In this document: positions 1-8,041 of the stretch, piece by piece | Position numbering within the stretch: the first letter of the stretch is position 1 | Layout of the letters: each line of letters opens with the position of its first letter | From: Janthinobacterium sp. TND4EL3 | GTDB taxonomy: Bacteria; Pseudomonadota; Gammaproteobacteria; Burkholderiales; Burkholderiaceae_D | Direction: 5' to 3' | Length of the DNA stretch: 64,000 bases | Assembly: GCF_900156175.1 (NCBI RefSeq) | Contig: NZ_FTMV01000022.1 | Span: 21,675 to 85,674, forward strand | Made by a program: the position numbers and the translations under genes | Notes under the pieces: model-generated | The model's input: only the letters and a program-made list of their open reading frames with translations | Database searches by the model: none | What the model was told of the DNA's origin: nothing

Positions 1-301
1 GCGCCACGTTGAGCACGAACGGCGTCCACGCCAGCCCGCACAGCAGCGAGGCCAGCGCGAACACGGCCAGGCCATAGAGCATGACCCTGCGCCGCCCCAG
101 GCGGTCGGCGATGCTGCCAGCCGGCAACAAAAACGAGGCGAACGCCAGCATGTAGGCGCTGACCACCCATTCCACGTCGACGAAGCTGGCGTTCAGGCTG
201 CGGGCGATCGACGGCAGCGAGACGGCGACGACATTGGTGTCGAGCATGATCAGCGCGCACACGCCCGAGCACGTATATAAAGTCCAGTTGGTATTTTTCA
301 T
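1..301 (-). CDS. MFS transporter, DHA2 (EmrB/QacA-like), N-terminal part only
   Basis: Partial gene: it starts with ATG at 301 and reads leftward off the window edge, giving the first 100 residues (MKNTNWTLYTCSGVCALIML...). The frame has no stop. Two hydrophobic segments are visible, with the DHA2-type phrase LDTNVVAVSLPSIARSL between them, then the MFS motif A GSIADRLGRRRVM and the start of a further helix. This fits a drug:proton antiporter of the 14-TM family in the inner membrane; the substrate cannot be told. It is divergent from a LysR regulator across only about 85 bp, the usual arrangement for a regulator and its target. Confidence 0.85.
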   Translation of the reverse strand, partial: MKNTNWTLYTCSGVCALIMLDTNVVAVSLPSIARSLNASFVDVEWVVSAYMLAFASFLLPAGSIADRLGRRRVMLYGLAVFALASLLCGLAWTPFVLNVA

Positions 302-352
302 GCCTGTATTTTAAGCAGGCTTGTATTATTTCCTGTTATAAGACAAGCGCCT

Positions 353-358
353 TATAAT
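353..358 (+). promoter_or_regulatory. Possible -10 element (TATAAT) for the LysR gene
   Basis: A perfect TATAAT lies in the short, AT-rich divergent region. No good -35 is seen (TTCCTG at 330-335 with 17-bp spacing), which would fit an activator-dependent or autoregulated promoter. Transcription would start near 365, so translation from the ATG at 386 leaves a short leader, whereas use of the ATG at 365 would be leaderless. Confidence 0.35.
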
Positions 359-385
359 TTACCCATGGTGAATACAGAGAAAGAC

Positions 386-1270
386 ATGGAATTGCGGCAC
401 TTCCGCTGCGTACTGGCCGTCGCGCACAGCCTGCACTTCGCGCGGGCGGCGGCCGAACTGGGCATTTCGCCGCCCGCGCTGACCAAGCAGGTGCAGGAAA
501 CGGAAAGCCTGCTGGGCACGCGGCTGTTCCAGCGCAGCAAGCGCGCCGTCGCCCTGACGGCGGCCGGCGAACTGTTCGTCATCGAGGCGCGGCGGGCGCT
601 GGAGCAGCTGGCGCAGGCGCAGGAAACGGCGCGGCGGGCCGGACGGGGCGAGCTGGGACGGCTGGAAATCGGCTACGTGGCCTCGGCCGCCTATGCCGGC
701 GTGCTGCAGGGCCAGTTTGCCCGCTTTCGGGCCAGCCACCCCGGCATCCGCATCGGCGCGCGTGAATACGCGATGGACGCCCTGCCCGGCTTGCTGGACC
801 AGGGCCGGCTGGACCTGGCCTTCGTGCGCCCGCCCCTGCACCTGCCTGACGGACTCGACAGCGTGGTCTTGCTGCGCGACCGCTTCGTGCTGGCCGTGCA
901 GGCGGACAGCCCGCTGGCCCGGCAGCAAATAGCGGCACCGACGGCGCTGGCGCAGCAGGCCTTCATCGTGCCGGAACAGGAACTGGGAACATTGGAAGTG
1001 AGCCGGCGCGGCGGCTTTGCGGCGCAGGTGGTGTCGCGGCCGGGCAGCCTGGTGGCCGTGCTGACGGAAGTGTCGCTGGGCGCGGGCTGCGCCATCGTGC
1101 CCCATTCCGTGATGGCCAGCGTCAGCCTGCCCGGCGTGGTGTTTCGCGAACTGGCGGGGCCGCAGATCAGCTCGGAGATCGCGGCAGCGTTTCGCCGCCA
1201 CGAAGCGGCGCCCGCCGCGCGCGCCTTTATTGCCCAACTAAAAATAACAGCGCTGTCCTTGCTCCGCTAA
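386..1270 (+). CDS. LysR-family transcriptional regulator
   Basis: DNA-binding regulator of 294 residues, the normal LTTR size. The N-terminal winged helix-turn-helix is clear (MELRHFRCVLAVAHSLHFARAA...LGISPPALTKQVQETESLLGTRLFQR). The rest is a periplasmic-binding-like effector domain. The in-frame ATG at 365 would add seven residues; 386 is preferred because LTTRs usually begin directly with this helix and GAGAAAG precedes it, although closely. It is divergent from the DHA2 exporter at the window edge, so it probably controls that gene and itself. The inducer cannot be predicted. Confidence 0.9.
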   Translation: MELRHFRCVLAVAHSLHFARAAAELGISPPALTKQVQETESLLGTRLFQRSKRAVALTAAGELFVIEARRALEQLAQAQETARRAGRGELGRLEIGYVASAAYAGVLQGQFARFRASHPGIRIGAREYAMDALPGLLDQGRLDLAFVRPPLHLPDGLDSVVLLRDRFVLAVQADSPLARQQIAAPTALAQQAFIVPEQELGTLEVSRRGGFAAQVVSRPGSLVAVLTEVSLGAGCAIVPHSVMASVSLPGVVFRELAGPQISSEIAAAFRRHEAAPAARAFIAQLKITALSLLR

Positions 1271-1318
1271 TGCGGCGCCCGGCCAAACCGCAGGGCAGCA
1301 GCTTAGTCCAGCGCTCCC

Positions 1319-2509
1319 TCAAGGGTCCAGTTCCGGCGGCGGACGGCGCAGGGCCAGGTGTTCCCACACGGCCACCAGGACCAGCACGCAGCTGGTGATG
1401 CAGGCCAGGGTCAGCGGCGAATACAGGCGTCCGTAGGCCATCGGGATCAGCGCGAGGATGATCAGGATGCCCAGCAGGTGCGACAGCGGCGGCGCGGCGC
1501 GCTCGCTGCTGACCCATTTGAACAGCGCATTACCCAGCAGATACAGGATCGGGCCGCCCAGCAAGGCGCTGATGCCGGCGAAGCTCGCTTCATCGGCATG
1601 CACGAGGGCCAGTTCGTCGGCCACGGCGGACACGATCACGCCGCCCACGATCAGCACGTGGATGTAGGTATAGGCGACGCGGGCGACGCGGCCCGGGTCC
1701 TTCGAATGGGCGATGCTGTGGTGGCCCGCCTCGGCGCCCGTGTCAAAATAGATCCACCACATGGCGATGCTGCCGACTAATGCCGACAGGAAACCGAGCC
1801 AGTTTCCGGCCGTCCACTCCAGGCCGGCGAAGGTGGCGCCCGTCACCAGCAGGGACTCGCCGAGGGCGATGATGACGAACAGGCCGCAGCGTTCGGCCAT
1901 GTGGCCGCCATCGACGTCCCAGTCGGCCGTCGACGAGCTGCCCAGGCCCGGCACGCCGAAGCGCAGCCACGGGCCGGCCAGGTCGATGGCCAGGGCCAGT
2001 CCCCACCAGAAGATGCGCTGTTCGGGCGCGGCGATGCCGCCGGCGATCCAGAACAGGCCGGAAAACACGGCCCACAGGCTGATGCGCTGGAAATTGCGGC
2101 GGCGCGACACGGCGTCATGGCGCACGGCCCACCAGGCAAACAGGGGACGGCCCACCTGCATGGCCACATAGGCGGCCGCGAACGCCAGGCCCCGCGTGCC
2201 GAACGCCTCGGGGATCGAGGCCGACATGACGAGGCCGCCCAGCATCAGCGCAAACAGGCTGATGCGCACGGGAATGCGCTCGGGGTCGAGCCAGTTGGTG
2301 ATCCACGACGTGAAAATCCACACCCACCAGACGGCCATCAGCAGCAAGCCCGTCTGCAGCCAGCCCATGGCGCTCAGGTGGCCCAGCAAGCCGTGCGACA
2401 GTTGCGTTACCGCAAACACGAACACGAGGTCGAAGAACAGCTCGATCATGCCCACCTTGCCGCTGTCCTGCCCGCCGCGCTTGCGCAGCAGCGATTTTGT
2501 CAATTCCAT
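1319..2509 (-). CDS. Low temperature requirement protein A (LtrA) family membrane protein
   Basis: A 396-residue polytopic inner-membrane protein. The N-terminus carries the LtrA hallmark (GMIELFFDLVFVFAVTQLSHGLL) followed by about ten hydrophobic helices, e.g. LLLMAVWWVWIFTSWITNWLDPER and GNWLGFLSALVGSIAMWWIYFD. LtrA was named from Listeria growth at low temperature; its biochemical role is unknown. GAGA precedes the ATG. The gene is convergent with the LysR gene and separated from the dehydrogenase gene on the same strand by about 100 bp, so it is probably its own unit. Confidence 0.88.
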   Translation of the reverse strand: MELTKSLLRKRGGQDSGKVGMIELFFDLVFVFAVTQLSHGLLGHLSAMGWLQTGLLLMAVWWVWIFTSWITNWLDPERIPVRISLFALMLGGLVMSASIPEAFGTRGLAFAAAYVAMQVGRPLFAWWAVRHDAVSRRRNFQRISLWAVFSGLFWIAGGIAAPEQRIFWWGLALAIDLAGPWLRFGVPGLGSSSTADWDVDGGHMAERCGLFVIIALGESLLVTGATFAGLEWTAGNWLGFLSALVGSIAMWWIYFDTGAEAGHHSIAHSKDPGRVARVAYTYIHVLIVGGVIVSAVADELALVHADEASFAGISALLGGPILYLLGNALFKWVSSERAAPPLSHLLGILIILALIPMAYGRLYSPLTLACITSCVLVLVAVWEHLALRRPPPELDP

Positions 2510-2606
2510 AAATCTCTTTCATTCATACTGGTACAACGTTGAAATCCGGGCGTGCTGGCAGGATGCGGACGCCCGGGGAAGGGATGTGGCGCTGCGGCCC
2601 GGCCGC

Positions 2607-3560
2607 TTACGGCCTGACCGGCGTCAGCAGCGGCAGGCCGGCGAAGTGCGCCTGCAGATTATCCACCACCAGCTGCCCCATGGCGTGGCGCGTTTCCACG
2701 GTCAGGCTGCCCACGTGGGGCGTGAGCACCACGTTGGGCAAGGCGCGCAAGGCGGCGGGCACGCGCGGTTCGTCCGCAAACACGTCGAGGCCGGCCGCGC
2801 CCAGGCGGCCATCGCGCAAGGCGGCAATCAGCGCGTCTTCGTCGATCAGGGCGCCACGGGCGATATTGACCAGCGTGCCTTGCGGACCGAGCGCGTCGAG
2901 CACCGCGCGGCCGATACTCTGGCGCGTGGCCGGCGTACCCGGCGCGCAGACGAACAGGTAGTCGCTTTCCCGGGCCAGGGCCGGCAGCGAGTCCGAACGC
3001 GGCACGTCGGTGCCGGCAACGGCGCGCGGCTGGAAGTAGCGGACCTGGACGCCGAAGACGGCCAGGCGCCGCGCGATGGCTTGCCCGATCTGGCCGAAGC
3101 CGAAGATGCCGGCCGTCTTGCCGCGCAGGCTGGACGCCGGGGCGATGGCTGCGCGGCGTTCCCAGCCCCCGTCGCGCACGAAACGGTCGAGCGCGGCAAT
3201 GTGGCGGGCGCTGGCCAGCAGCAGGCCCAGCGCCAGGTCTGCCACGTCGTCCGTCAGCACGTTCGGCGTGGTGGTGACGGCGATGCCCCGCTCGCGCGCC
3301 ACGTCCAGCGCCACGCCGTCGAGGCCGACGCCGTTGACGGCGACGATTTCCAGCCGGGGCAGCAAGCCCATGTCGGTGGCGTTCAGGCCCAGCGCGCCCG
3401 TCGTGACGACGGCGCGGATGGCAGCCCCCCGTTCGGCCAGCCAGGCCTGGCGCTGCTCCGGCGCGATTTGCCAGGCGTGATGACAGGCATACTGCCGTTC
3501 CAGCTGCGCGTTGACGGCAGCCGAAGGGCTGGGAGCGAGGATGAGGAGATCGGGTGGCAT
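2607..3560 (-). CDS. D-isomer-specific 2-hydroxyacid dehydrogenase (hydroxypyruvate/glyoxylate reductase-like)
   Basis: A cytosolic NAD(P)-dependent oxidoreductase of about 317 residues, a typical length. The Rossmann motif GIFGFGQIGQAIARRL is in the middle. The family phrases GTLVNIARGALIDEDALIAAL and GAAGLDVFADEPRVPAAL follow, and the catalytic His lies in NVVLTPHVGS. The start is set at MPPDLLILAPS; an upstream in-frame ATG at 3605 would add 15 residues that do not look like the family. It probably reduces a 2-keto acid such as hydroxypyruvate or glyoxylate; the exact substrate is not readable. Confidence 0.88.
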   Translation of the reverse strand: MPPDLLILAPSPSAAVNAQLERQYACHHAWQIAPEQRQAWLAERGAAIRAVVTTGALGLNATDMGLLPRLEIVAVNGVGLDGVALDVARERGIAVTTTPNVLTDDVADLALGLLLASARHIAALDRFVRDGGWERRAAIAPASSLRGKTAGIFGFGQIGQAIARRLAVFGVQVRYFQPRAVAGTDVPRSDSLPALARESDYLFVCAPGTPATRQSIGRAVLDALGPQGTLVNIARGALIDEDALIAALRDGRLGAAGLDVFADEPRVPAALRALPNVVLTPHVGSLTVETRHAMGQLVVDNLQAHFAGLPLLTPVRP

Positions 3561-3701
3561 GGGCGTCCGGGGCATGTGTATGGATTTGCAGACGCAACTT
3601 AGCATATTTGACGCCCGGCCGGGGGTGGCATAGCCTATTACAGCCCCTAAAACCCTGCCCGCCTCACGGTCTTTTCCTGCGTGGGCCTACCCGATTCAAT
3701 C

Positions 3702-3784
3702 GTAGGTCGGCTTAGCCCGCAGGGCACAAGCCGACAAGCGCCGCCGCGCAGCTTGTCAGATTACGCTGCGCTAATCTGACCTAC
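3702..3784. repeat. Paired-hairpin intergenic repeat (REP-like)
   Basis: Two perfect stem-loops sit side by side. The first is GTCGGCTT (3706-3713) with AAGCCGAC (3728-3735), plus an inner GCCC/GGGC. The second is GTCAGATTA (3755-3763) with TAATCTGAC (3772-3780). The whole block is bounded by an outer pair, GTAGGTC (3702-3708) and GACCTAC (3778-3784). The nested symmetry and intergenic position fit a dispersed repetitive extragenic palindrome. It lies between two genes of the same strand and could also end transcription of the upstream Pro-rich protein gene. No second copy was noticed in the window. Confidence 0.6.
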
Positions 3785-3801
3785 ATAACCTTCAAACACG
3801 C

Positions 3802-4473
3802 TCAACCCGGGCAAGGCACGCGCTTGACCTTGCCGCCAGTCCTGCCGGGGTCGGCGCCCGCGCCCGGGTTCGCGTCCAGGCCGTAGCACGTGGCGCCGCC
3901 GGCGCTGACGATGCGCGTGACGGGCCGGCCGTCGGCCGTCAGGTATTCCTCTACGCGAAGGATGGGGCCGCCGCGCCAGGCGGAGGCGACCAGTTTCTGG
4001 AAGCTGCTTTCGCTCTTGAGGTCGGCTGCGGCCAGCCAGGGCTTGTCTTGCTTGAGTTCGCCGCGCAGGGCCTTGTCGGCCGCGCCGGCGGCCAGGCGGG
4101 CGCGCGTGCGCAAGTCGGCCGTGACCGGCGCGGCGGGCGCGTCTTCGGCAGGTACGGCGATGCTGTCCGCTGCCACGGCGGGCGCCGCGAGGATGGCTGG
4201 CGGCGTGGCCGGCGGCGTACTGCTGCGCGCGCGCGGCATGGGAGCCGGCATTGGCATCGGCAAGGCCATGGGTGGCGTGCGCGGCACGGGCCGGGGCGGC
4301 AGCAGGGTCATGAAGGCCACTTCCGTGTACTGCTTCAGTTGCCGCGCCGGCAGCAGCAGGAAGTACAGGCCCAGCGCATGCATGGCCAGGATCAGCGCGA
4401 CGGCCGCGCCCTTCAGGTTCAGGCAGCGCCGCAGGCGCATGGCGGTGGAACGTGGATGGTGGTGCAATGGCAT
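3802..4473 (-). CDS. Pro-rich membrane-anchored protein, TonB-like architecture, unknown function
   Basis: A 223-residue protein of unknown function. One N-terminal transmembrane segment (GAAVALILAMHALGLYFLLL) is followed by a Pro/Met/Ala-rich stretch (roughly residues 58-120) and a soluble C-terminal part with two cysteines (ATCYGLDANP, RVPCPG). This is the outline of TonB or an energy transducer, but the usual TonB C-terminal motif is not recognisable. It is divergent from the TonB-dependent receptor gene. No clear ribosome site precedes the ATG at 4473; an ATG at 4440 is an equally good start. Confidence 0.65.
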   Translation of the reverse strand: MPLHHHPRSTAMRLRRCLNLKGAAVALILAMHALGLYFLLLPARQLKQYTEVAFMTLLPPRPVPRTPPMALPMPMPAPMPRARSSTPPATPPAILAAPAVAADSIAVPAEDAPAAPVTADLRTRARLAAGAADKALRGELKQDKPWLAAADLKSESSFQKLVASAWRGGPILRVEEYLTADGRPVTRIVSAGGATCYGLDANPGAGADPGRTGGKVKRVPCPG

Positions 4474-4666
4474 GCGGTGTCCAGGAGGCGCGGCGCGCGG
4501 TGGCCTATTTTAGCGAAACCTGGATCTGCACATTAACAAATCCGCAAGGTATCGCCTGGCGCGCCTTTTTTCGCCAGATTCCGGCACTTTCACGGGCACG
4601 GTGTTGCAGGCATGGCGCATTTTTGTCACTTTCTCACACTTTCTCACACGCGGCGTAGCGCTGGAA

Positions 4667-4685
4667 TATAATGATAATCATTCTC
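4667..4685 (+). promoter_or_regulatory. Fur box over the -10 of the receptor gene
   Basis: The 19 bases match the Fur consensus (GATAATGATAATCATTATC) at 17 positions. The box starts with TATAAT (4667-4672), a good -10, so bound Fur-Fe(II) would block polymerase directly. It lies 20 bp before the receptor ATG. A further ATTATTATC follows at 4686-4694, so an extended multimeric site is possible. The direct repeat TTCTCACAC(T/G) at 4631-4650 lies just upstream. Confidence 0.85.
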
Positions 4686-4704
4686 ATTATTATCGAACAA
4701 GACC

Positions 4705-6906
4705 ATGCCCGCCTTCCACCTCGTCCCTACCCCGTTCGCCCTGGCCGCCTTCCTGCTGGCCAGCAGCGCCGCCCACGCCCAGAACACGCCGGCCGGCGGC
4801 GACGCGCCTACCATGCCGACCGTCGTCGTGAATGCCTCGGCCGATGCGTCGGCGGAGGGCTTGTCGAAGGCGTATGCGGGCGGCCAGGTGGCGCGCGGCG
4901 GACGCATGGGCATCCTCGGCTCCGTGGACATGATGGATGCGCCATTCGGCAGCACCAGTTATACGCAGCAATTCATTGCTGACCAGCAAGCGCGCAGCGT
5001 GGGCGACCTGCTGCAGAGCGATCCGGCCGTGCGCATGTCGCGCGGCTACGGCAACTTCCAGGAAGTGTATGTGATACGCGGCTTCGCCCTCGATTCCGAT
5101 GACGTCGCGTACAACGGCCTGTACGGCGTCCTGCCCCGTCAATATGTCTCGCCGGAGCTGCTGGAAAGAGTGGAAGTGTTCCGCGGCGCCAGCGCCTTCC
5201 TCAACGGGGCGGCGCCCGGCGGCAGCGGCATCGGCGGCGCCATCAACCTGATGCCCAAGCGCGCCGGCAATGCGCCGCTGACGGAATTGACCGTGGGCGT
5301 GGAATCGGGCGGCCACGCCTATGCCGCCCTCGACGTGGCGCGCCGCTTCGGCGAGAACAAGGAATGGGGCGTGCGCGTGAATGCCGCCAAGCGCCAGGGC
5401 GCGACGGCCATCGAGCGCGAAGACCACGACGTGGGCATGTTTTCCGTCGGCCTCGACTATCGCGGCCGCAATTACCGGCTGTCGGCCGACGCCGGCTACC
5501 AGAATTTCAGCCTGACATCGCCGCGCCCGTCCGTCGGCATCGGCAGCGTGGCCGTGCTGCCGTCCGCGCCCGATGCCGCGAAGAACTTTGCCCAGCCGTG
5601 GAGCTACTCGAAGGAACACGATGTGTTCGGCACGGCGCGCGCCGAAGTCGATCTGGCCAGGGACGTCGTGGCCTGGGCCGCATTCGGCAGCCGCTCGACG
5701 AAGGAAGCCAACAGCCTGGCCGAACCGTCCTTGACCTCGGTCAATGGCGACGCCACGGTGTCGCGCTTTGACAATGCCCGTAAGCAAGAAATCCGCACGG
5801 GCGAACTGGGCGTGCGCGGCAAGCTCGTTATGGGCGCCGTCAAGCACACCGTGGTGGCCAGCTGGTCCGGGCACTGGAATGAAGCGAAGAACGCGTATGC
5901 CATCGGCAACGCCTTCGCCACCAATATCTACGCGCCCATCGACGTGGCCGCGCCGGCCACGCCGTACACGGGCGGCATCATGCGCGACCCGCGCATCACC
6001 CAGAAAACCATCCTGGGCAGCTACGCCCTGGCCGACACCATGGCCTTCCTCGATGAGCAGCTGCTGCTGACCGTGGGCTTGCGCCGCCAGCAGATCAAGG
6101 ATGCCGGCTACGACTACAACACCTCTGTACTGCAAGGCAAGGCCTATGACGAGAGCGCCACGACGCCCGTGGCGGGCATTGTCTTCAAGGCCAGCAAGGA
6201 CGTGTCGCTGTACGCCAACTACATCGAGGCGCTGGTCAAGGGACCGGCGGCCAGCGGCACCTACGAGGAAAACGGCCAGCGGCGCAATGTCGACAACATG
6301 GGCGAGGTGTTTGCGCCCTACAGATCGAAGCAGAAGGAAATCGGCGTCAAGTATGACGGCGGCAGGCTGGGCATGAGCGCCGCCCTGTTCACGACGGCCA
6401 AGCCCTTGCTGGCCGTCGTCGGCACGCGGGCGGAAATGGCCGGCGAACAGCGCAACCGCGGCCTGGAATTGTCGGTGTTCGGCACGCCGCTGCAGGGCGT
6501 GCGCCTGCTGGGCGGGCTGACCTGGCTCGACGCGCAGCAAAGCGGCACCGACGTGGCCGCCAACAATGGCAAGCGCCCCATCGGCGCGCCGCGAACGCAA
6601 GTGAGCGCGGGCGGCGAATGGGACGTGCCCGGCGCGCCAGGCCTGAGCCTGAACGCCCGCGCCATCTACACGTCGGCGCAGTACGCGGACCTGGCCAACA
6701 GCAAGCAGTTGCCGTCGTGGACGCGGCTCGACCTCGGCGCGCGCTACCTGACGCAGGTGGCGGGCCATGACGTGACCTTGCGCGCCCGCGTGGACAACGT
6801 GGCGGACCGCAGCTACTGGTCCTCGGCCGTGTCCTCGTTCAATGTCGGCTCGCTGGTGCTGGCCGCGCCGCGCACCGTCGTCGTCTCCGCCGCCGTCGCC
6901 TTTTAA
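4705..6906 (+). CDS. TonB-dependent siderophore receptor
   Basis: Outer-membrane receptor of 733 residues for a ferric siderophore. It has a signal peptide (MPAFHLVPTPFALAAFLLASSAAHA), then a plug domain with the siderophore-receptor phrases SVGDLLQSDPAVRM, VIRGF and LLERVEVFRGASAFLNG...GIGGAINLMPKR. A long beta-barrel follows, ending in an aromatic Phe as barrel proteins do. A Fur box lies over its promoter, so iron repression is expected. The IS1595-like element starts four bases after its stop codon; the stop lies inside the target duplication, so the gene stays intact. The siderophore is not predictable. Confidence 0.93.
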   Translation: MPAFHLVPTPFALAAFLLASSAAHAQNTPAGGDAPTMPTVVVNASADASAEGLSKAYAGGQVARGGRMGILGSVDMMDAPFGSTSYTQQFIADQQARSVGDLLQSDPAVRMSRGYGNFQEVYVIRGFALDSDDVAYNGLYGVLPRQYVSPELLERVEVFRGASAFLNGAAPGGSGIGGAINLMPKRAGNAPLTELTVGVESGGHAYAALDVARRFGENKEWGVRVNAAKRQGATAIEREDHDVGMFSVGLDYRGRNYRLSADAGYQNFSLTSPRPSVGIGSVAVLPSAPDAAKNFAQPWSYSKEHDVFGTARAEVDLARDVVAWAAFGSRSTKEANSLAEPSLTSVNGDATVSRFDNARKQEIRTGELGVRGKLVMGAVKHTVVASWSGHWNEAKNAYAIGNAFATNIYAPIDVAAPATPYTGGIMRDPRITQKTILGSYALADTMAFLDEQLLLTVGLRRQQIKDAGYDYNTSVLQGKAYDESATTPVAGIVFKASKDVSLYANYIEALVKGPAASGTYEENGQRRNVDNMGEVFAPYRSKQKEIGVKYDGGRLGMSAALFTTAKPLLAVVGTRAEMAGEQRNRGLELSVFGTPLQGVRLLGGLTWLDAQQSGTDVAANNGKRPIGAPRTQVSAGGEWDVPGAPGLSLNARAIYTSAQYADLANSKQLPSWTRLDLGARYLTQVAGHDVTLRARVDNVADRSYWSSAVSSFNVGSLVLAAPRTVVVSAAVAF

Positions 6907-6909
6907 GAA
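6902..6909. repeat. Target-site duplication, left copy (TTTAAGAA)
   Basis: Eight bases directly left of the IS, identical to 7970-7977. They include part of the last Phe codon and the TAA stop of the receptor gene. Confidence 0.92.
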
Positions 6910-6933
6910 GGCTATGTCACCGTCAGGTGTGGG
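6910..6933. repeat. IS left terminal inverted repeat
   Basis: Twenty-four bases beginning GGCTATGTC; 18 match the inverted right end. The transposase stop codon (TAG, minus strand) is inside it. Confidence 0.88.
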
Positions 6934-7880
6934 AATGCTCCCACCGTTGCTTTCAATAACGCTTCTGGCGAGCGGATGCGTCTGGCGTCGAGGATCCAGC
7001 GCCATCCCAGGTAATTCGGCAGGTAGCGGCTGGCCACGCCATGGAAGATGCGCAGCCAGCCGCGCAAGCGGCTGTGATACGCGTTGACGTTCTGCACGTG
7101 GGCGGCGCCCTGCACGCGGATGCCGGCACGCAGGTTGACGGCCTGGTGGCTGATGCCCGCTTCCGCAGCGAAATCCCGGTAGGCGGCATGGCCGTCAGTG
7201 ACCAGCAAGACGTCCTTGTCGATCACGGGTGGCAGGCAGGCATGCAGCTGCACCTTGGTCAGCGCCCCTTTTCCCGTGACGAAATCGAGGGTTTGTCCCG
7301 TGCGGTCGCGCGCCACCACGATGCAGACTTGTTCACTGGAAATGCCGCGCTGGCGGGCGTGGCCGCCCCGGCGGCGTGCCGGACGCGTCAGATGCCTGGA
7401 TCCCTTTTCCGATTCCAGCAGATACAGCTCGTCGGCCTCGGCGATGCCGTGCAGGCACAGCGGCCGGTCCGTCCTGGCGAGCGTCAAAAATCGGTGGCGC
7501 CAGCGGAAGGTGGTGTTGCGGTGCACGTTCAGCTGTCGCGCTGCCTGGCGCACGGAAGCCGATGCCAGCAGGCAGCCGGCGTAGGCCAGCCACAGCGATT
7601 TATGGCGCAGGCGGGCCAGGGGCGTGCCGGTGAGCGCATTGAAGGTGCGCCCGCACGGCACGCAGCGGTAGCGCTGCAGTCCGTGCGCATGGCCGTGCCG
7701 GTGAGCATGGCTGCTGTGGCAGGCGGGACAAGCCAAATGTGGCTGCGCCACGCTTTCAAGCAATGCGACGGTGGCGTCCTGTGGCGTGTTGCCACGCAGC
7801 CGGGCAATGCCTGCCTGCCGCTGGCGGCGGCTCAGCTGGGCAAATTGCGCGATAAAACGGATCCATTTGGCATGCTGCAT
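6912..7880 (-). CDS. IS1595-family transposase
   Basis: A 322-residue transposase. A zinc ribbon is visible near residues 50-75 (CPACHSSHAH...CVPCGRTF), then a helix-turn-helix-like segment (ASVRQAARQLNVHRNTTFRWRHRFL). The ISXO2-like catalytic domain shows AEADELYLLESEKG, LLVTDGHAAYRDF and HVQNVNAYHSRLRGWLRIFHG, the last being very typical of IS1595 relatives. The ribosome site AGGAG precedes the ATG by about seven bases. No frameshift or stop is present. Confidence 0.9.
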   Translation of the reverse strand: MQHAKWIRFIAQFAQLSRRQRQAGIARLRGNTPQDATVALLESVAQPHLACPACHSSHAHRHGHAHGLQRYRCVPCGRTFNALTGTPLARLRHKSLWLAYAGCLLASASVRQAARQLNVHRNTTFRWRHRFLTLARTDRPLCLHGIAEADELYLLESEKGSRHLTRPARRRGGHARQRGISSEQVCIVVARDRTGQTLDFVTGKGALTKVQLHACLPPVIDKDVLLVTDGHAAYRDFAAEAGISHQAVNLRAGIRVQGAAHVQNVNAYHSRLRGWLRIFHGVASRYLPNYLGWRWILDARRIRSPEALLKATVGAFPHLTVT

Positions 7881-7945
7881 GGAAGGCTCCTGTTTGTCTG
7901 ATATAGACAGTCAGACAGCCGGGGCAGAGCAAGATTCCTGGAAAT

Positions 7946-7969
7946 CCCCTACTTAACGGAGACAGAGCC
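7946..7969. repeat. IS right terminal inverted repeat
   Basis: Read on the minus strand it begins GGCTCTGTC; it pairs with 6910-6933 at 18 of 24 positions. Confidence 0.88.
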
Positions 7970-7977
7970 TTTAAGAA
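7970..7977. repeat. Target-site duplication, right copy (TTTAAGAA)
   Basis: Identical to 6902-6909; marks the right boundary of the insertion. Confidence 0.92.
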
Positions 7978-7981
7978 CCGG

Positions 7982-8009
7982 CAGGGGCGCGGCACCGCGT
8001 GCGCCCCTG
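7982..8009 (+). terminator. Hairpin, probably the receptor gene's terminator displaced by the IS
   Basis: CAGGGGCGC (7982-7990) pairs perfectly with GCGCCCCTG (8001-8009) around a 10-base loop. Only a weak T stretch follows (CCTTT). Without the IS and one target copy, this hairpin would begin only a few bases after the receptor stop codon, the right place for its terminator. It now lies over 1 kb away. Confidence 0.5.
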
Positions 8010-8041
8010 TGCAATCCTTTGCGCTTCGGCGACAATGCGGC

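Larger units (their letters stand above)
6910..7969 (-). mobile_element. Complete IS1595-family-like insertion sequence, 1,060 bp
   Basis: The ends are defined by imperfect 24-bp inverted repeats (6910-6933 and 7946-7969, 18 of 24 identical, both starting GGCT) and flanked by the exact 8-bp duplication TTTAAGAA. An 8-bp duplication and GGCT ends fit the IS1595 family. It carries one transposase gene on the minus strand whose stop codon lies inside the left repeat. The transposase frame is intact, so the element may still be active. Confidence 0.92.

Noticed and set aside
4690..7005. A 771-codon minus-strand frame across the receptor gene
   Set aside because: His/Arg/Ala/Gly-rich, opposite a TonB receptor with intact motifs, and it runs into the IS; a shadow frame.
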